A DNA stretch of 64,000 bases from Rhynchonema sp. JSB1_4 (taxonomy: Eukaryota; Nematoda; Chromadorea; Monhysterida; Xyalidae). Made by a program: the position numbers and the translations under genes. The stretch covers positions 20,838 to 84,837 of the forward strand of contig JASAMV010004175.1 in assembly GCA_030248065.1 (NCBI GenBank), in the 5' to 3' direction. The notes beneath the pieces were generated by a model, which was not told where the DNA came from, did no database searches, and saw only the letters and a program-made list of their open reading frames with translations. Below are positions 9,640-21,086 of this stretch, in pieces (the stretch's first letter is position 1; the number at the start of each line of letters is the position of its first letter).

Positions 9640-12238
9640 ATGGGCATGGGCACGAGCTCGTTGATGTTGCAGCAGGAGGAGATAGAAGAGATACAGAACG
9701 AAACCGGATGTGCGTTTCATTTTGATTATGAGAACAAAGTCAACTTTTCACTTTGAAATGTAATTCAGCCATTAATTTCCTTGTGAATAATATGTTGAGC
9801 AGTACATAAGGGCGTCCAACCGTAAATTGGTCAATATGAACGACGCTAAGGGTACATGGTACAGTGAACTTGTGAGTGTGAGGTTATGATGCACAAAACT
9901 GGCTACAACAGTGATTTCATACTTTTTACGGTTTATTTAGCATCATTTTGAGTCACTATTGTAATCAGTTCATACTGCAGTGGCCCTGGAGGGAAGACTC
10001 ATTATGGATTTGAAAATAAAGCGGATTAAACGGAATCCTCGTAATGAGCCTCACCCCCAGGGCCTTTTCCCAGGAACAGGAAGGCTCATTATGCATGTTG
10101 TATATATGTTCCGCGTGTATTCAGCCTGAGCCTAAGTTTAAGCCTGAGCCAAGCCTAAGCCTAAATATATGCGTAAACGTGAGCGCAAGCATAAGCCTAA
10201 GCTCAAGCCTAAGCCCGTGCCTTGGTTCAGGACCAAGTTCCAGCTGGATTCCGTTTAATCCGTTTTATTTTCAAATCCATAATGAGTCTTCCCCCAGCAC
10301 GCAAAAATCCGGTTAATCCGTTTTATTGATAATGAGTCTTCCCGGCACGTTAATACCTTGTTCAGAAAAGTGGTGGAGGTTTATAACACCTTCAAATTCG
10401 GGGACTGACGATTTGTTCACTATGTGGAGGGATTCACTGTGTGGAGGTTCACTATGTGGCGGTTTGACTGTACTAAGTTTAAAAAATTACTAGCTTCTGA
10501 AAAAATGGTACCTACTAATTAGAAAGCTACTAAATTCGGTTCAAAAATCCATGCGGCACAACCTGATGTTTCAGTTTCTCGCAACCAGATCGTCCGTCTC
10601 TACAGCCGGTTCATCAATCTGGACAAGCGCGGTCAAGGGTTCTTGGATCGTGACGATTTCCTGAGGATTCCCGAGTTGGCCATAAATCCGTTGGGTGATC
10701 GAATTGTCGACTCGTTCTTCACTGAAACGTTCGTTTTGTTTTGAGTTTTTTGTTGTTGTTTTTGCTGGAAGCAAAAGCAGTTTTTTTTGGTTAGTCACGT
10801 GAACTTTTGGAATGAAGACAGTCAACCCCCGTTGTAAGAAAGGGCTTGGGACACCCAATTTTGTTGCTGATAACGAATAACTTCCTATAACGGATCGTAC
10901 CCCACGTAACTAGGAAGCGTTTAATGCAGTGCAAAGACGTTATTTCGAGTAGAAATCCTTGGTTGAAATAATTTTTATTGCAATGGCGTGTTATACAACG
11001 AATTTTAAGCTATGTACCCAATTTGGAGCACAATCATTCTGTCACAACACATACATATGTGCATGCCCGTCTGATCTTCCGAACTGAGCTCCTTATAACG
11101 GTACGTTTATAACGCAGTGTATTGGGACGGGACACAGAAATTCTGTTCACATCACAGTGACAACTGCAAAGTTTCTTACAGCGGAGGTGTTAGCTATAGA
11201 CAAAATTCGGGGCAAGAAGAACCGAATTGTTATAACGCGGGATTTCTTATAACGAAATTTCTTACAACGGGTTTGACTGTAATATCTAGAGATTCACTCA
11301 TTTGCTGATGCCGCTGTTTTTTAACCAGCCTAAAAGTTTTTCAAACTGTTATTCAATAAGTGGCATCAGTAAACCATCGTAATTCAAAAAGAATCACGTG
11401 ACCTCGATCATCAGGTTTCACATCAATACTGACTGGTCGATTTTCGCATACAATATTTTCTCTGTCAATTTGCAGCAGCGACGAAGACCACATAAATTTC
11501 CGTCAGTTCATGCGCGTTTTGGCACGATTTCGACCGATCGATAAGAAAAAGCCGAATCCACTGAACAGTCGCGAATCGAAACTGAAATGTGGGTTGAATT
11601 ACGGCTCATGTGTTTGTTGGGCAAACGATGAACTTTTTGTTGAAGTTGGAATTTTTTTAGAAGTTTTTTGGCATTGTTTTTCTCATTTACAACAAACTGG
11701 ATCCGTGTTCAGTTTCTGCTCATCACTTGTATTTCGTCATTTTTGCGTTGCCCAAACATTTTTCCACGCAACTACTGTCCTCATTTCCTCATTTTCGAAT
11801 ATCGTAAAATACTTGCCATTTTCTTTTCAGTTGCATTCAACATGTACGATTTGAACGGCAACGGCAGCATAACACGTGAAGAGTTCGAAGTCATTCTCAA
11901 TATGATGGTCGGAGCGAACATCACGCCTGAACAGGTATTGGTCTAGATTATTTGCCTGAAAATCAAGGTCAGTACCCGACTCAAACCGGGACCTTTTGAT
12001 TTCAGTTACAAAGTATTGCTGAACGAACAATCGCTGAAGCCGACGAAGATCACGACGGGTGCATATCATTCGGGGAATTCTGTCAGGTTTGGTTTGCAAT
12101 TTTCTTGTCGCGAAGTTTGGTCTAAACAGCATTTTCTCTGCCATAATCGTATTCGATCTCAGCTGACCATTGTTGTTCTTGTAGGCCATGGAGAAGACCG
12201 ATATCGAACAGAAAATGTCCATACGTTTTCTGCATTGA
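9640..12238 (+). CDS. CHP1: Calcineurin B homologous protein 1 (CHP1)
   Basis: CHP1 is a myristoylated EF-hand protein that binds Na+/H+ exchangers and acts in vesicle traffic. Exons are 9640-9709, 10575-10728, 11476-11588, 11831-11934, 12006-12086 and 12185-12238, giving 191 residues with every phase consistent (human CHP1 has 195). The N-terminus MGMGTSSL has Gly2 and Ser6, a myristoylation signal. It continues EEIEEIQNETGF, then RLYSRFINLD, IPELAINPLGDRI and FMRVLARFRPID, all characteristic of CHP. EF-hands 1 and 2 look degenerate, as in the family. EF3 (DLNGNGSITREE) and EF4 (DEDHDGCISFGE) keep the calcium ligands. The protein ends KMSIRFLH, like the vertebrate protein. Introns contain an inverted repeat with telomere-like hexamers and a TIR element. 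In C. elegans the equivalent is pbo-1. Confidence 0.95.
9979..10330. repeat. Inverted repeat enclosing telomere-like hexamers, CHP1 intron 1
   Basis: GACTCATTATGGATTTGAAA near 9992 is inverted near 10263-10290. Between the arms, about 10122-10225, is a degenerate (AAGCCT)n array, which reads as TTAGGC-like on the other strand. TTAGGC is the nematode telomere repeat. A third partial arm follows at 10305-10345. Confidence 0.65.
10819..11279. mobile_element. TIR element, CHP1 intron 2
   Basis: The left end CAGTCAACCCCCGTTGTAAG is inverted at the right end (CTTACAACGGGTTTGACTG). Internal words TTATAACG recur near both ends. No target duplication could be confirmed. A fragment with the same end lies at about 30073-30140. 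The end sequence resembles Tc1/mariner-pogo types, but the class is not proven. Confidence 0.65.
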
Positions 12239-12993
12239 TTGCAGCCAACTCAAGGATAGATGTTTTTGGCTCCAGTACTCCTTTACAAGTTCCCGGTAAA
12301 AAAATTTGGGAACTTGTACCACGTGCTTGATGTCATGCTTTTCGTATCAGCTTATTGCTTGATAATAATATCTCAACATAAAAAAATCATAAAATTTCTT
12401 TTCCAACCGAAATAAATTCGCATAGGTCCACTCTTCAATGGCAAACGTTTAAAATGCAGTAGCTCCGTCGCTGTGATAGTAGTTGTGCAAATTTGCCAAT
12501 TTGATAGAAAAGGTTCGTTTATTTTTAGAACAGCTCTATAAGACTTGCCTGGAAAGCGTGTTTTGGTAACAACATGTTTTGTAAGCAGGGCTGTCTGTTT
12601 GTGCAGTGTACCAACCTGTCATTTTTTTGTATTGGTGCGTAAAACGTGCTCTAACAACTGATGTAAAGTGCTTTATATCTATAATAAATTGCCCATTGGA
12701 GTGGGGGTTTTATCAGATGTTTATTACCAATTTTTGTGCGTTTGTTTTGCGCTAGTGTAGCTGCGACTGGTCCCATGCCCATCTCAATACATGCACTTGT
12801 AGCAAAATACAGTTCTAATCCAGTTTTGTTTCTTTTTTGCTCAGTTCCATTTTGCTTAATAATTCCACAACGTAACGAAGTTTTATTCAGATCAGGTGTA
12901 CAGTATAAAAATTTTGGCATCGTTCATTTGCAGAAGGTGAAATTCATATCGGATTCTATGATACAGAAACCAACAACAACAAGGTGATCATTT
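12239..12993. other. Intergenic region between convergent genes
   Basis: This lies between the 3' ends of CHP1 (+) and the ML-domain gene (-). No gene or clear repeat is seen. Both 3' UTRs should fall here. Confidence 0.4.
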
Positions 12994-14377
12994 TCATTTC
13001 ATGTATCCCTGCACTCTCACACACGCCAGTTGCTCATGTTCTGCGGAGTCTCCGTTTTTGGTCCTCATCTCCAGCTGGTAGACCGTCTGCAAAATAGAAA
13101 ATTTTGTCTCCGTCCGGGTTCCTATTTATCTTGAAGGCAAAATTCCTCACATTTCCACCGAGTGAGTCCAAGATGACGCTAAATACGCCGAAAGTCAATG
13201 TTTGTTTGAATGACCCTCGGCCGGGCTCGACCGGACAGTTCTTGCCCACGTCACAGCCATCCATGTTGGAACTGAAAGATTGTGATCTTAGAATTGCCGT
13301 CAGAAAAGTGGGTCTGATTGACAAACTGGTCTAATCGTCTGACTTCCTGAAATTCGGATAACTGTCTGGGAGCAACTGTCACGGTGGTCGAAATTGGTTT
13401 CATCAATTTCTTTACGCACGCGATCAATACAAGACCGGACCGATCACCAAATTTGATACCTACGTATATCATACACCACTCAAAAAGTCCAAACTGACGT
13501 GATTCCGAGCGTCGGTATTCGTCTCCATTTGCATCTGCCGAATCCGAACATGGACCGACCCCAATAGTACAGTTTGGCATCGACCAATAGCGATCGATAC
13601 GTTTTGGGACTTTGGTTGGTTGACACAACGTCGGTGACAAAACCCCGTTTCGCCTCGATTGGGTAATGGAGAGTGTTGTTGGTGTCAAGAAGAGTGATGC
13701 TGTGCAGGTGGAAGGCGTCTGAAAGTGGGGGAGGGGGCATTTTGATCTGAACAAAAGCTCCGTCTGCGAACAATTTTGAAGCTGTTCGACGTCAGTTTAG
13801 GCAGATCTCTAAATATCCTTGCGGTTCGCAAACGTCACATGGCCAAGGTTGATTCGATGTGGTCAGCAGCTTTGTCATTGATATTGATACCAGAGTCAAT
13901 CCCGGTTCTTCCAAGGTTCATTAGCTCACCAAGTGACATTATCCAACAGCTTTAAGGAAAACACTCCAAGACTGTTACACGCGTTATCATCGCTAAAATG
14001 GCCCTTACCTCTTGTGGACAATATTTTTCGCAGCTTTACCAACTTCAGAAATCCAAACTTGCTTTGGCTGATGGCCAACTCAAAGTCAACACAATCAGCC
14101 GCCCTACATGAAAGCTAGAATTATACAAGCGGGGTTGATGAAGACAAGTTGTCTTCAACCCCGACACAAGAGTTAACGATCTGAGTTGAGTTGACGACAG
14201 GTATACTATAAGCCCTTATTTCATACCGTGAGGTCCAGCGCACGAATACCAGTGCATCGCATGTTCGGTACCATTTGGATATTCAACTTCACATTTTTTG
14301 CCCTCAACAATTTTCAGCGTCAAAATTAGCAGCCAAACGATTGCGCAGGGCAGGCAGTTAATCAAATTTAGCGGCAT
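12994..14377 (-). CDS. ML-domain (NPC2/MD-2-like) secreted protein A
   Basis: ML-domain proteins are small secreted lipid-binding beta-sandwich proteins such as NPC2. Exons read downward are 14377-14227, 13718-13499, 13313-13151 and 13086-12994; 208 residues, all phases consistent. A hydrophobic N-terminal segment (CAIVWLLILTLKIVEG) is a probable signal peptide. The mature part opens KKCEVEYPNGTEHAMHWYSC. The third exon has SNMDGCDVGKNCPVEPG, matching the DGC...NCP motif of NPC2, and the last exon VYQLEMRTKNGD...ACVRVQGYMK fits the final strands with the closing Cys. The next gene upstream on this strand is its tandem paralogue, with the same exon sizes except exon 3 (163 against 190). The ligand cannot be inferred from sequence. 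Confidence 0.8.
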
Positions 14378-14972
14378 CGTTGTTATTGAATAACTTCAGC
14401 AGTCATCTTTAGTCGATCGTACAAGGTTCCGCTTCACTCTGACGTGGTTGCAGAGCATCTCGTTTTATAGGTGCAAAGCTGCTTATCTATTTGGGTCAAT
14501 CAACAACAAACTATGTTTGATAACAGCGGAAGCGTGATTGATTGTTTACTTTTGCACCCTTTCTGTTTTGAGCGACTTTGTTTTTTGTTGACGCAGTTGG
14601 TGCATACACCGGTAAGTGGGCGTGAATGTACAAGGGTGTGATGCGAAATCGGAAATCGATACTTTTGACGGGTCCGCGTGGGTGGCAGTGGCATAATATC
14701 GAACCATCCAGCTAGATTTTGTTTAAACTCAGTCATGTTACTGAGCAGAGTTGTTTCCAACTATGATTCACAGAGCGTGTCGGTATTTCCAAAGTGGTCT
14801 TTTGGGTGTTGTTTCATTTTTTTAAAGTGCGGTTCCATTTCATTTTTTCAGTTTTTGCAGTTGCATATCAAGAATTAAAAATTTGAGCGTTCGATGTTAT
14901 GTATGCATCAACAGAATATGTGTGGATTTTATCGTTTTAAATAATACAGAAACCAACAACAGCAACTTATTC
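14378..14972. other. Spacer between tandem ML-domain genes
   Basis: About 595 bp separate the two paralogues. No gene or repeat is recognised. It should contain the 3' UTR of gene B and the promoter of gene A. Confidence 0.4.
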
Positions 14973-16248
14973 TTATTTCAGATACACCTGCACTCTCACG
15001 CAGGCCAATTGTTCCCGTTCATATGAGTCGCCGTTTTTGGTCCGCATCTCCAGCTGGTAGACTGTCTGTAAAAACATAGGGTCCTTATTTTAGGCCTCTT
15101 CAGTTTGATAAATCAGGCAACATCACGTATGTACATTTCCGCCAACTGAATCCACGATGGAGGTAAATAGACCGAACGTTTGTGCTTGTTTGAATGAACC
15201 ACGACCGGGCTGCACTGGACAGTTCTTGCCAAGATCACAGCCATCCATGTTCGAACTGAAAGGCTCCGCATGCAAAGTCTTGTAGCGTAATTCTTCTTCG
15301 CCAAGATAGATCGGCAAAAACAGTCTACCCATACCCTGTTAATAGTGGCATGGTCGCGTCGTGGTGCCGAGCGGTCAACCGCAGAATAGATACCGAAACA
15401 TCATTCAAAACATTCATTGGACACGGTTTCGAAAGGTCACTATAAAGAAGGTGCATCCACGCTACATACATATGTCACTAACGTCAGACCAAACGTTGGT
15501 ATGCTTCTCCATTCACAAGCGCCGAACCCAAATAGTGATCGGCCCCAATACCACAGTTTGGCGTCAACCAATATTGAATCGTATGTTTTGGGACTTCGGT
15601 TGGTTGACACCACGTCGGTGACAAAGCCTCGTTTTGCCACGATTGGGTAATGGAGCACGTTGTTGGTGTCGAGCAGGGTGATATTGTGCATATGGAACGC
15701 ATCTGTTAACATGATAGAAACCACACAATATTGTCTTCTTGTCTTTATGGATATGGTCAGAAAAGACAATGTGCCCAAAAAGTACTGGATTGGAAATTTG
15801 CTTAAGATACATGTCTATACATAGGTAAATTAAGTGATATACAGACTGGACTAATACAATAAAAACACTTACGATTATCCTTAACGGCGGCGCGTTCGTC
15901 ACTATCCAACCAAGAAGCCAGCCAGCCGGTCAGGCAATAAACTATACAACCACGTGTCCAAGTTCCAGAGGCGGACTGCCTCCAAAAGCTTATGTATATT
16001 TCACTAAAAGGTAATCGAACCATGCGATTATGCTTCAATACTCCATCCACTTGGAAAATATTGTATATAACGCTCCTATACCCATACAGTATAATACCTT
16101 CAGGTCCACCGCAAGAAAACCAGTGCAGAGCGTGATCCGTACCATTTGGATACTCAACTGGGCATTTGCTGCTGTTCACCAAGTTCAGCGTGAAGACTAG
16201 CAACCAAGTAATGGAATAAAGAAGAAAAATGGTCCGGTTTGATGACAT
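14973..16248 (-). CDS. ML-domain (NPC2/MD-2-like) secreted protein B
   Basis: Paralogue of the neighbouring ML-domain gene. Exons read downward are 16248-16098, 15702-15483, 15324-15135 and 15065-14973; 217 residues with consistent phases. MSSNRTIFLLYSITWLLVFT is a signal peptide, followed by KCPVEYPNGTDHALHWFSC. The body includes KRGFVTDVVSTNRSPKTYDS and, in exon 3, SNMDGCDLGKNCPVQPG, the ML-family Cys motif. It ends LACVRVQVYLK. An N-glycosylation site (NIT) follows the exon 1/2 junction. Relative to gene A, exon 3 has about nine extra residues near its start; its acceptor (GGGTAG) is poor but is the one that keeps phase. A later acceptor choice would change only the first few residues of that exon. 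Confidence 0.8.
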
Positions 16249-16837
16249 TGTCGATAAGAGCGATGCGTGAGTCTTCTTCCAATATGTTCTTTGCTGCTTG
16301 AACCGCTCGTTTTGTACGAGCAACGTGGCGCTTGTCTTGGACAATTTAACGAAAAAACGTTGCTTGACAACAACATGTGATTCATTGTCTCTGTTTTTGC
16401 TACCTTTGGGCCCAGTTTTTTTGTTGACATTGGTGTTGTGCCAATTAATTCACCAGCTTGTGAACAGGAGAACAAGTGATGAAATAATTCAATTTGCGGC
16501 TTTTACTGGTCCTTCGTGGGCAAGAGTGAAAGTAATCGAAACACAGCTATAACTGAACAGTTATTGTGTTCATGTCACAATTGATCATGGAAGAATACCG
16601 AGCAAAGAATAGCACAGCCAAGGAAATGAGCAGAATGTCATTAAATGAAGGTGATTTGTGAAAACAAGAATGATCTTGTGAAGACGAATGAATTTTGAAG
16701 ACACATGAAGTTCAACAAAAAATACCGTTAAACAGCCACCCAGTGTACGGTAACCGTATCAGACAGTAGTTGCCTGTGGGTTAAAGGAACGTGCTGTTTT
16801 GCCGTGACTCGATTTTCGGTTACTGGAGAGCCGCTGC
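16249..16837. other. Intergenic region, globin to ML-domain gene B
   Basis: No gene or repeat is recognised. All genes from 22.9 kb to 13 kb are on the minus strand, so this holds the globin 3' UTR and the ML-B promoter. Confidence 0.4.
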
Positions 16838-19800
16838 TTATGCGTGACCTGAAACAAATTCTAGACTTGAGTGATTTTGCACGTGAAGACAGGAAACATT
16901 TGATATGTACCTGGTATTAGTTGATGATGTTTCAATGGGCGACAGCAGGAGCGGTGAGGCGTTAATGTTGGAACTTTCGTATTCGGAGCCAGATGCAAGT
17001 GTCTCATCACACTCATCGTCTTGCTCCAACAGGCAAACTTTCTGTAAAATATGTATTTTCGACATGACAAACTCAAGAAGAGAGTTTCTTGTTTCTTGAC
17101 CAACCTGATTGGATTCCTTGTATCCTCGCTTTAATTCCGTCACAATGAAGGAAGCTAACTTTGACATTGAGTCTTTCTGCCGCTTGTCAGTCAACTCCAG
17201 GAAGGATTCCATAAAATCTGTGTCAGAGAGGGGGGTTAAAATTGTTCCATATAAAAAATCATTTGAACATAATTTCCCATCCGGATATCGATCCCACCCT
17301 TCCCACCACCTCAGCACTGCACGCGTCTACCCACTGCGCTACGCGCGTGCACTAACCAGTGATCATATTCCAATCACCGCATTCCAGCACCACGCCAGCC
17401 TTTGCGTGCATCGCACCAATGTGTCGTGTCGCAATACGTATACGACACATGTCAACGCGCACGTCGCACAAGTCGAACATTAGCTCGCCTGAATCATAAA
17501 GGAAAGTTCAGGGGGTTTACATACAAGTAATGCCCGCTATAATGTGAATTGTGCGGCTTGTTTTTGCTTGCCCGTCTTGATCTGTTTTCACAGATTGGTG
17601 GTGAACCAGGTCATCGTCAGTGCCGCGTGATCCTGCCTGAGCTGGTTTTATGCTCGCGTGAAAGATCACTGCTTGTGCGAACGCACAAAGGATCATAGGT
17701 ACAGCTGGGTGAGGCGGACACACAAGATTGTGCCCCCGACACTGAAGTCACACTTGCTTCCGATGGCCCTCGAAATCAGGCTAATTGATGTGTGGTTAAC
17801 TCAGATGGTCAACTGCGGTCTTCAACTCAAGCAGCTTGAGTGAGCGCGAGAAATAATACATGACGTTAGGCGTGAATTTACGGCAATCTGGGTTGACGAG
17901 TTGAATTAAAGCCCGAAATGAAAGCAAGATTGTAATTCTACAGTTAACCAGTGTAAATTCCATACCAACCCTGGTCACACCTACCCAATCTCTGCGTGAT
18001 TCGTCCCCCATTCGATGCCAACTTCACACTTTTCCACAGTTCATCAGTTGTGTTTGCGTTGTACAGCCGTTGTCCAATCTCCGGTCTGGCTGTGCACAAA
18101 TGGATCAACAGCTGACGACCAAACTCCTTCTTTTGCTCTCGAGTTAGTAAACACCATCTGGGAGAACGGGAATGCTTGGGAAGTTTGTTTGTCTCAAAAG
18201 TCGATTATTGATTGCTTGATTATCTTGCAGCTGGGATGACACAATGGTTTCGACAAACGTAACACTTACACAAGCATACGATGGTCGAAACAATGTCATT
18301 TGGAATTTTTCAGGAACTTCAAAAAGCGTAAACTCACTTGTCATAAAGCGTTAAAGCATCATTTCGGCTGATGATTCGATTGGCGCTCAACAAGGGAGAG
18401 GAAGGAATCTGGGATATGTCTCATGGATTAATTGGACTGTTGATCTGGTCTTATGAAAACATGCATTTCAAACTGAGATGGTCACCTGAAGCGAGCCGGT
18501 TTCATTGTTTGTGATCAGAACAGTTGACGAGCTCTTTTTGCGCACGAGCACATGCATGCGTGTGCCTACCGCTGGCAGGTGTGTGATTTGGTCACGACCT
18601 GCTGCCGCTACCTACAGGAATCAATTGTATGATAATGGTTGCTTGGGTTCGTTTAGATTTCTAGCACTCACATCTTCACACAAATATCCGTTCTTCAACT
18701 CGGTGACAATAAACGCAGCCATACTTCGCATGGCGTCTCGTTGTCCTGAACTTCTGAAAAAATAAATTTTGAATCCTGAAATTGACGAAAACCACAATGT
18801 GCCGTAACCGGCTGACTGACCTGAGATCCATGAACGTCACCATTTGCCTCACAAACATCTGCCAGTCAGGCGTTTCCAGTCTAACACCCAACCGTTTGTG
18901 CACCGCACCGATTTCACGTAGCAGCACGCGTGTTTGCTCCAAGTTTGAACGTCGCGTGCTCAATTTGAACAGCATGTCACCTATGTACATAGAGTGTGTG
19001 AGAAATTACTTAAAGGGTCTCCGCCATATATATTCGACCAAAACCAATCTCAATGAAACATGGCACGGCGACTGGGTTTGGTCCAAAACACTCACGGTCA
19101 AGAAAATTTTTTCCCATATCAACTCCCTATCGGAGCCCGAAGGGCTGAAAGGTAAAAAATTTTGACGCTACCATCGCACCTTCAAATTAAAATACCGATC
19201 TGTTTCGCATGTTCTTAGTGTGCCTTTTGATCACAAGTGTTTCATAAACGCCTTGGCTCCAATTTAAGATCACATTAACTTTTTTGGCACTACCACAGCT
19301 CGCGCTACTTTGCCAAAACCGCGGAAATTTTCGAAAAAAAGTTTCCGCTGTATTTTTGGGCCGCATAGACAGCACGCAGAGCTTTACTATATAGCAGTAA
19401 AAACGGTCATTTACCACGCTATTCAAGCGATCAAAGACCAATTTCCCATCGCTAATAAGTTTAGACAAAAGTTCGCTCAACTGTAGTGAGCCTGAAATTT
19501 TTGGCCCTTTTCTAGCAGGGTTGAAAAAAAATTTTAAATAACGAGCTTTTTTGCCGAAAATTTTTTTATTAGAAAGAGTGTTGCAAACGACGTTTCAGGA
19601 TAAATGAAATCGATACAACATATTTTTCAAAAATTGAAAAATTTTCGCCCGAAACCCAACTTGTGTGGTGACACCCGGTAGTATTGTGCAGATTCTGTGG
19701 TCTCCGACCAGTCTGAGGTTGATGTTGACCAACGATGTTACTCTAATGTATTGTAGCATGCGGTACAACGTATTTTAATGCATCTATTGCCGTATATATG

Positions 19801-21005
19801 TGATATACGACCATCAAAATATCGGTTACAGCCCAAATCTTGCGTGTCAGATCGACTTTGCACGCCCGGTTTTGCACCAGACCTGCATAGTAGCATGTAG
19901 TAGTACATTATCGGTGCCACATCACTATAAAAGACCAGCCCCGCGCATCCCTGTACGGATTTGGCGACAATACAGGGCGTCGCAGGCGCAATTTTGGAAA
20001 AATTGTCCCGTAAACAGCTAATAAGTGCCAATTCTTTTGCCTCGAAAAAGGCCATTTTTGGACATTTTACGCTTGCAAGCAGCAGACGCGCGTTTCTAAA
20101 CGAAAGGGCCAATTTGACAGTCTGCTGTGCAAGTGTAAATTATTTGTTTGCAATTTGGTTCATTTAAGCTGGTTGCACAACCGTTTTTAAACGATATGTA
20201 CGAATTTCGTAACCGTTCATGGAGCCGTTTTGATTTCGTGCTGCGATCAGTTAGTGACGTCAAAATTTTTGGCACGGCAGTCAATAAATGTTCAATTTCT
20301 CAACAGCCTTGCGGCGAAATGTTAGGTAACTTACAAATATTCCTTCAAAACGTTTGTGCAACCAGCTCAAACGAACCAGATTGCAAACAAACGATTTGCG
20401 CTTGCACAACAAACTGTTAATGTTGACCTTTCATTTAGAAATGCGCGTCTGCTGCTTGCTCAGCGTGCAATGTTTAAAGCTTACGCCGAGCTTACACTGA
20501 ACTTTCTCACACCGAGCTTTCGACCTTTACACCCAACTGACCTTTACACCGTTTCGAAAGTGCCACCCTGGACAAGTATCGTTGAAATAGCAGTGACTTC
20601 AAATTTTCCGCTCGCGCAATGAAGGGAATTAACCATAATGTCGCTTAGCATTACCATGCTAGCTCCGATTTACTGCCTTTAATGGCACGGACGTACTAAT
20701 GAACTGGGTGATCCGCCCGCCGTTCGCTGCCAGCACGACACTTGACTCCAGCTCATCCAGGCTGCTTGCGTTGTACAGTTGTTTACCTGAAATATCACTT
20801 GGTTTTAATTTATCATGAAATGTTTGTTTTAAAACAATCTCAAATTGGAACAGTATCGAAGTCGACTTTCCCACGCACCAAGTTCCGGTCGTCTTGTGCA
20901 GACTAAGATCAGCAGTTTTCGGCCGAAATCATTGTTTGACGCTTGTGACAGCCAGATTTGGTAGATTTCGCGATTGAACCCTGTGCTGCTTCTCATCTTG
21001 CGCAT
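16838..21005 (-). CDS. Two-domain globin-like protein
   Basis: Exons read downward: 21005-20879, 20786-20697, 18980-18821, 18753-18672, 18611-18486, 18408-18338, 18157-17985, 17887-17801, 17217-17105 and 17041-16838; 410 residues if all are used, with every phase matching. Domain 1 begins IYQIWLSQASNNDFGRKLL, continues TRRPELGKQLYNASS and AANGGRITQFISDMLFKL, then LLREIGAVHKRLGVRLETP, which fits the F helix with its proximal His, and ends MAAFIVTELKNGYL. A 42-residue exon plus LLSANRIISRNDALTLYDK link to domain 2: WCLLTREQKKEFGRQLLIHL, TARPEIGQRLYNANT, NGGRITQRL, then LASFIVTELKRGYKESNQ and a Ser/Asp-rich tail. The distal position aligns with Gln in both. Domain 2 lacks the segment with the proximal His; exon 17887-17801 is the weakest call. 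It could instead be two adjacent genes, but the linker exons join in phase. Confidence 0.65.
17275..17375 (-). repeat. tRNA-like (SINE-like or pseudo-tRNA) segment
   Basis: On the minus strand GTAGCGCAGTGGGTAGACGC resembles a tRNA D-arm/A-box, and GGGATCGATATCC about 30 bp downstream resembles a B-box. No full cloverleaf was drawn. It lies in an intron of the globin gene and may be a tRNA-derived SINE head or an old tRNA pseudogene. Confidence 0.35.
19008..19640. mobile_element. Single arm of the AGGGTCTCCGCC TTAA family
   Basis: Starts TTAAAGGGTCTCCGCCATAT and stays similar to 25131-25640 for some 600 bp, including GGTCCAAAACACTCACGG and AAAGGTAAAAAATTTTGAC. The inverted arm present in the 25-27 kb copy is not seen here. 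It lies in the large globin intron. Confidence 0.7.
20075..20460. repeat. Inverted repeat in globin intron
   Basis: GCAAGCAGCAGACGCGCGTTT near 20079 is inverted near 20440, and CAAATTGTTTG-type sequence around 20150-20170 is inverted around 20370-20395. This is a foldback structure of about 380 bp with no coding content. Confidence 0.6.
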
Positions 21006-21086
21006 TCTGGGCGTGGACTAAATCGGAATTTAAATATAAACAAACAAAATAAAGAGAAATTCAGCTTCATGTACGGCTATACAGTA
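21006..21086 (-). promoter_or_regulatory. 81-bp intercistronic spacer, possible trans-splice site
   Basis: On the minus strand the receptor stop codon is followed by 81 bp to the globin ATG. The spacer is T-rich and includes ATTCCGATTTAG, a good acceptor, about 15 bp before the ATG. Such spacing and an acceptor without an upstream exon are typical of downstream genes in nematode operons, but no spliced-leader evidence is available from sequence. Confidence 0.45.

Noticed and set aside
15802..16344. 180-codon minus-strand open frame
   Set aside because: It contains the true first exon of the ML-domain gene, but the rest is intron read-through.
17275..17375. Functional tRNA gene
   Set aside because: A-box and B-box-like words are present, but no acceptor stem or anticodon arm could be formed confidently.
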